Below are positions 23,054 to 26,723 of a stretch of 26,723 bases of DNA, in pieces. Source of the stretch: Marinilabiliaceae bacterium UBA5213 (GTDB lineage Bacteria; Bacteroidota; Bacteroidia; Bacteroidales; Marinilabiliaceae); assembly GCA_002412555.1 (NCBI GenBank), contig DHVH01000316.1:1-26723 (forward strand), given 5' to 3'. Positions within the stretch are counted from its first letter, which is position 1, and each line of letters starts with the position of its first letter. The notes beneath the pieces are model-generated. The model was not told the origin of the DNA. It ran no database searches and saw only the letters and a program-made list of their open reading frames with translations. The translations under genes were made by a program, and so were the position numbers.

Positions 23054-24358
23054 TTAAAATCCAAACAACCGGGGGACAAACATGGTGATGGATGGGAAAA
23101 AGGTGATAATGATCAATACCACTATCATGGCAATAAAGAAGGGGATCAATGGTCTTACCACATCCTGTATCTTCAAATTAGCCACACTACACCCAATAAA
23201 CAAAACAGAACCTACCGGTGGGGTACACAAACCAATGTTCAGGTTCAGTATCATGATAATACCAAAGTGAATGGGGTCAATGCCCAATTGGGTGGTTACA
23301 ATGGGTAAAAAGATAGGGGTAAAGATGAGTACCGCCGGGGTCATGTCCATAAATATGCCTACAAACAACAGTATGAGGTTGATCATCAGAAGGATGACGA
23401 GTGGATTGGAGGAGACAGAGAGCAAACCGTCACTGACGGTTTGCGGAATGTTCTCGAAGGACATCACCCAAGACAATCCTATGGAGGTGGCAATCAATAG
23501 CATAACGATGCCTGTTGTCTTGACGGTTTTGATGATGATGCCCGGGAGGTGTTTGAAGGAGACTTCCCGGTACACAAAGGCCAGCGCCAGACAGTAAACA
23601 ACGGCTATGGCTGATGCTTCGGTGGCTGTGAAATAACCGGCCACAATACCACCAATAACAATTACCAGCATTAAGAGACTGGGAATAGCAGCCAAAAATT
23701 TCTTGGCAGCTGCTCTGAATGGAATAACGTCTCCAACCGGGTATTTTTTCCGATAGGCATAATAACCCCCAACAAGCATTAATGCTATCCCGGTTAATAT
23801 ACCGGGAATGTATCCTGCCATAAACAAGGCAGCAATAGAAACTCCACCACTTGCCAGTGAGTAAACGATGAGGATGTTGCTTGGGGGAATGGCCAATCCT
23901 GTGGTGGCTGAGGTAACGTTGATGGCAGCTGAGAAGTTTTCTTCATAACCTGCTTTCTTCATTTGTGGGCCCATGATGGATCCAATGGCCGAAGCCGAAG
24001 CAGCGGCCGATCCTGAAATGGCCCCAAATAGCATGTTGGCCATTACATTTACAAATGCCAGTCCTCCCGGAAAGCGGCCTACCAAAACTTTAGCAAATTC
24101 TATGAGCCGCATGGCAATGCCGCCCGAGTTCATGAGCTGGCCCGCCAATATGAAAAAGGGGATGGCCAAAAGAGAGAAGCTTTCTAAACCGGTGGCCATT
24201 CGCTGTGCCATGGTTGAAAAGGCTGGCAAGGCATCAAAGCTTACCAGCATGGTAGTGAGGGCCGAAAGGCCTATGCTGTAGGCCACGGGAACGCCAATGA
24301 CCAGAAAGAAAATGAACGAAGCGACCAGTACGACTATTCCTAATATATCCAAATCCAT
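23054..24358 (-). CDS. dctM: TRAP transporter large permease (DctM)
   Basis: This is the inner-membrane translocation subunit of a tripartite ATP-independent periplasmic transporter, using an ion gradient to import a carboxylate-bearing solute. It has 434 residues and about 12 hydrophobic segments. Typical signatures are AIPFFILAGQLMNSGGIAMR, FGAISGSAAASASAIGSIMG, TGLAIPPSNILIVYSLASGG, FTATEASAIAVVYCL and LNIGLCTPPVGSVLFIGCSV. It starts 2 bp after the dctQ stop codon, as is usual for this pair. With a uronate catabolic enzyme nearby, galacturonate or an unsaturated or deoxy uronate is the likely substrate; this is inferred. Confidence 0.95.
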   Translation of the reverse strand: MDLDILGIVVLVASFIFFLVIGVPVAYSIGLSALTTMLVSFDALPAFSTMAQRMATGLESFSLLAIPFFILAGQLMNSGGIAMRLIEFAKVLVGRFPGGLAFVNVMANMLFGAISGSAAASASAIGSIMGPQMKKAGYEENFSAAINVTSATTGLAIPPSNILIVYSLASGGVSIAALFMAGYIPGILTGIALMLVGGYYAYRKKYPVGDVIPFRAAAKKFLAAIPSLLMLVIVIGGIVAGYFTATEASAIAVVYCLALAFVYREVSFKHLPGIIIKTVKTTGIVMLLIATSIGLSWVMSFENIPQTVSDGLLSVSSNPLVILLMINLILLFVGIFMDMTPAVLIFTPIFLPIVTTQLGIDPIHFGIIMILNLNIGLCTPPVGSVLFIGCSVANLKIQDVVRPLIPFFIAMIVVLIIITFFPSITMFVPRLFGF

Positions 24359-24360
24359 GG

Positions 24361-24849
24361 CTATTCTTGTTTAAGAGATTTGTGTTGTTTAACTAAATGG
24401 CTGATGTCGTCTATGGCATAATAAGTCATCAGAATGCCGCTAATGGGGACTATCATATAAACATAGCCGACGGGCACTTGCATGGATGCTGATAACTGAC
24501 CCAATACAAACCTGGTGTAAACCAGCCATGAGCCGCCGATGATCATGATGGTAAGACAAAAAACAATCACCAGAAAATTGATGAACATCATCATGCGTAC
24601 CACGTTAAGGGGTGATAGCTTGGTATGCAATATGTCAATGGCCAGGTGTTCATTTTTGCCTTTTACATAGGCCGCACCGGCCAAGCCGACCCAAATCAGA
24701 AGGAAGGTGGCCAACTCATCGGTGAAAGAACTGGGGTTGCCAAAAATGTAGCGACTGGCTACCTGCCAGACTACATCCAACACCAAAGTGCTCATGAGAA
24801 CCACCAGGAAAAATTCAAGAACTTTATCTACGCTTGCTCTGAATGTCAT
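24361..24849 (-). CDS. dctQ: TRAP transporter small permease (DctQ)
   Basis: This is the 162-residue small membrane subunit of the TRAP transporter, with four hydrophobic segments (about 10-32, 45-60, 84-108 and 125-145). Family-typical sequence includes WQVASRYIFGNPSSFTDELA, LLIWVGLAGAAYVKGKNEHL and VPVGYVYMIVPISGILMTYY. It lies between dctP (57 bp) and dctM (2 bp), so all three parts of the transporter are present as separate, unfused genes. Confidence 0.93.
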   Translation of the reverse strand: MTFRASVDKVLEFFLVVLMSTLVLDVVWQVASRYIFGNPSSFTDELATFLLIWVGLAGAAYVKGKNEHLAIDILHTKLSPLNVVRMMMFINFLVIVFCLTIMIIGGSWLVYTRFVLGQLSASMQVPVGYVYMIVPISGILMTYYAIDDISHLVKQHKSLKQE

Positions 24850-24906
24850 AGTCTTTATATTGTGATACCGGCATACTTCCGGTAACGGGTTTTATGATGG
24901 TTATTA

Positions 24907-25929
24907 TTATTCTAATTCACTGGTCTCTGCGATGGTTTCCTCTATTTCAGCTGGCACATCGGCTGCTCTGATTTCCTTTATCAGATTATAGACGCGTGGA
25001 TTGGCTCTGTAGATGTCATAAACACCTTCTACGGCTTTAATAAACGGCTCCTTGTCGGGTCTGATGATTTCAACGCCTTCTTCAGCCAGCGACCTCAGCG
25101 ATTCATCTTCCGATTTCTGCCATTCTTCCCGTTGCACAACCACGGATTCATCAACAGCCTGTTGCAGCCAGATTCTTTCCTGTTCCGTTAGTTTGTTCCA
25201 GGCATGTGTACTCATAATCATCACATCCGGTATCATGGTGTGCTCGTTAAGGGTGTAGTAACGGCTGACTTCGTAGTGATGTGAAAGATAAAAGCTGGGG
25301 GGATTGTTCTCAGCACCGTCCACCACGCCGCTTTGCAGGGCTGTATAGAGCTCACCCCACGAAATAGGGGTTGCTGAGCCACCCATGGCACGTATCATTT
25401 CAACGGCAGTTATGCTCTGCATAACCCTGATTTTTAGGCCCGAAAGATCGGCAGGCGTATGAATGGGACGCGAAGCATAAAAGCTACGGGCTCCGGCATC
25501 GTAGAAGCAAAGTCCGCGCAGCCAAAACTCTTCCCCTTTGGCCAGCATGTTATCGCCAATGGGGCCGTCTAATACTTTGTAGGAATGCTCCTTGCTGGTA
25601 AAAATGTAGGGCAGTCCAAATACCTTATACTCCTCAACAAAACCTTCCATTGCAGCAGCTGATACTTTGGTGAAATCGAGGCTCCCTAATTGCAGTAATT
25701 CAAGACTTTCACGTTCAGAGCCTAAAACGCCGCCGGGGTAGACTTCAATCTGAAGTTTTCCTTCAGATATTTCGTCGACTCTTTTGGCCATGTAAGCCAT
25801 TGCAATGTGAACGGAGTGCTTGGTGTCAAGCGTATGTCCCAGTTTAAGTACCGTAACGTCACTTTGGAGTCCGCAGCCCCCAAGGACCAGAACCGTGAAA
25901 ATGAGCGCCAGAGCAATGTTTTTTTTCAT
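24907..25929 (-). CDS. dctP: TRAP transporter solute-binding protein (DctP), lipoprotein
   Basis: This is the extracytoplasmic receptor that hands the solute to DctQM. It has 340 residues: VLKLGHTLDTKHSVH, LQIEVYPGGVLGSERESLEL, KIRVMQSITAVEMIRAMGG (the Arg that salt-bridges the solute carboxylate in DctP proteins), PISWGELYTALQSGVVDGAE and NNPPSFYLSHHYEVSRYYTL. The GAENNPPSFY stretch resembles uronate-binding members of the family, from recall. The signal ends in LGGC (Cys19), so it is predicted to be membrane-anchored, whereas most Gram-negative DctP proteins are soluble. It is the first gene of the minus-strand uptake group, with a 129-bp gap from the gnd-like gene. Confidence 0.93.
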   Translation of the reverse strand: MKKNIALALIFTVLVLGGCGLQSDVTVLKLGHTLDTKHSVHIAMAYMAKRVDEISEGKLQIEVYPGGVLGSERESLELLQLGSLDFTKVSAAAMEGFVEEYKVFGLPYIFTSKEHSYKVLDGPIGDNMLAKGEEFWLRGLCFYDAGARSFYASRPIHTPADLSGLKIRVMQSITAVEMIRAMGGSATPISWGELYTALQSGVVDGAENNPPSFYLSHHYEVSRYYTLNEHTMIPDVMIMSTHAWNKLTEQERIWLQQAVDESVVVQREEWQKSEDESLRSLAEEGVEIIRPDKEPFIKAVEGVYDIYRANPRVYNLIKEIRAADVPAEIEETIAETSELE

Positions 25930-25960
25930 GTGATTATAGTTAGTTTTTCGAATAACGACT

Positions 25961-25992
25961 AAAAACCATGGGTGACAAAAGGGGTGGTTTTT
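25961..25992. promoter_or_regulatory. Inverted repeat upstream of dctP
   Basis: AAAAACCA (25961-25968) and TGGTTTTT (25985-25992) are complementary 8-bp arms around 16 bp, 32 bp upstream of the dctP start codon. It could be an operator for the co-transcribed LacI regulator or a hairpin. On the minus strand a TTTTG lies within it, but a good -7 box at the right spacing is not visible. Confidence 0.3.
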
Positions 25993-26011
25993 CTTTATGT
26001 GGATGAAGCAA

Positions 26012-26046
26012 CCGTCTTTAGCACTGCCACGCAGCGCTAAAGACGG
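26012..26046 (-). terminator. Hairpin terminator after the 6-phosphogluconate dehydrogenase gene
   Basis: CCGTCTTTAGC (26012-26022) pairs with GCTAAAGACGG (26036-26046). The stem extends by CTG/CAG past one mismatch. It lies 12 bp past the minus-strand stop codon at 26059, with a short T-containing tail (TTGCTTC). It separates gnd from the TRAP group. Confidence 0.7.
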
Positions 26047-26058
26047 ATTGTTAATGGT

Positions 26059-26723
26059 TTAAACGTTGTATGTGGTTGAGGCCGTTGATCCGCCACGACC
26101 AGTCCAGTTGGTATGGAAGAATTCGCCACGTGGCTTATCTAAACGCTCATAGGTATGCGCCCCAAAATAATCGCGCTGTGCCTGCAACAGGTTGGCCGGC
26201 AATCTTTCACTGCGGTACCCATCAAAATAGTTGAGTGCTGTGGCAAAAGCCGGTGTGGGTATGCCATTCATAATGGCAGTGGTCACCACATTTCTCCATC
26301 CTGCCTGTGCTTTTTCTACCACATCCTTGAAGAAGGGCGTTAGCAACAGGTTGGTCAAATTCGGTTCTGCATCAAAGGCATCCTTGATCTTACCCAGGAA
26401 GATGGAGCGGATGATACAGCCACCGCGCCACATCAGTGCGATACCGCCATAGTTCAGGTTCCAGCCGTATTCTTTAGCGGCAGCAGCCATTAAAGCATAA
26501 CCTTGTGCATAGGAAACTACTTTGGAAGCATAAAGTGCATCTTGCAGATCGCTCAGGAATTGTTTTTTGTCGCCCTTAAATGTTGGTTTTGGGCCTTTAA
26601 GTATTTTAGAGGCAGCAACGCGCTCTTCTTTGATGGCCGACAAGCAGCGTGAAAAAACCGCTTCACCAATTAAAGTCAAGGGAATACCCAATTCCAAGGC
26701 CGAAACAGCCGTCCATTTACCGG
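26059..26723 (-). CDS. gnd: 6-phosphogluconate dehydrogenase (decarboxylating), C-terminal part
   Basis: This is the oxidative pentose-phosphate enzyme that converts 6-phosphogluconate to ribulose 5-phosphate with CO2 and NAD(P)H. Only the last ~221 residues are in the window, and the frame is open to the edge, starting GKWTAVSALELGIPLTLIGE (the family GTGKWT region). The all-helical C-terminal domain is clear: VVSYAQGYALMAAAAKEYGW, IALMWRGGCIIRSIFL, GWRNVV, FATALNYFDGYRSERLPANL, and the tail QAQRDYFGAHTYERLD followed by FHTNWTGRGGS. This is likely the ordinary dimeric long form. It sits upstream of a terminator, so it is probably a neighbour rather than part of the pectin system. Confidence 0.95.
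   Translation of the reverse strand, partial: GKWTAVSALELGIPLTLIGEAVFSRCLSAIKEERVAASKILKGPKPTFKGDKKQFLSDLQDALYASKVVSYAQGYALMAAAAKEYGWNLNYGGIALMWRGGCIIRSIFLGKIKDAFDAEPNLTNLLLTPFFKDVVEKAQAGWRNVVTTAIMNGIPTPAFATALNYFDGYRSERLPANLLQAQRDYFGAHTYERLDKPRGEFFHTNWTGRGGSTASTTYNV

Noticed and set aside
1..26723. CRISPR array, tRNA or rRNA genes
   Set aside because: No regularly spaced repeat array, no cloverleaf with a CCA-like end and no rRNA-like sequence were noticed on either strand by reading.

Overview
The window is a pectin (homogalacturonan) utilisation region from a member of the Bacteroidota. The evidence is a SusC/SusD pair, lipoprotein enzymes with Bacteroidota-type lipoboxes, a type IX secretion (T9SS) C-terminal sorting domain on one pectate lyase, TAnnTTTG-type -7 promoter boxes, A-rich upstream regions instead of strong Shine-Dalgarno sites, and the N-terminal propeller of a hybrid two-component sensor. 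TRAP transport of sugar acids together with T9SS suggests a Marinilabiliales-like environmental lineage rather than a gut Bacteroides, but the order is inferred.

Layout. (1) <1-1524, minus: N-terminal 508 residues of an HTCS-like sensor, divergent from the degradation genes. (2) 1833-6912, plus: T9SS-exported PL1 pectate lyase, lipoprotein GH28, lipoprotein CE12-type acetylesterase. (3) 7266-19385, plus: susC, susD, a two-FN3 plus beta-helix lipoprotein (DUF4957/DUF5123 type), PL1, GH105, PL1 and a second GH28, punctuated by hairpins and terminators. (4) 19409-20514: a HigB/HigA toxin-antitoxin pair behind a perfect palindrome, lying between two near-identical terminator hairpins. (5) 25929-20529, minus: dctP, dctQ, dctM (TRAP transporter), a LacI-family regulator and UxaE-type tagaturonate epimerase. 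(6) 26059->26723, minus: C-terminal part of 6-phosphogluconate dehydrogenase.

How the parts fit: surface PL1 and GH28 enzymes cut polygalacturonate and the CE12-type esterase removes acetyl groups. SusC/SusD import oligomers, GH105 hydrolyses the unsaturated uronyl end, the TRAP system brings uronate across the inner membrane, and UxaE joins the galacturonate branch to the fructuronate/mannonate branch. No uronate isomerase (UxaC), mannonate oxidoreductase, dehydratase, kinase or aldolase is in the window.

The most unusual structural features are two. First, an inverted pair of leader repeats of about 180 bp (76 bp nearly identical, the rest about 80% by eye) lies immediately upstream of the esterase gene and of uxaE, and brackets about 15.6 kb that could invert. 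Second, the toxin-antitoxin island is flanked by duplicated terminator hairpins.
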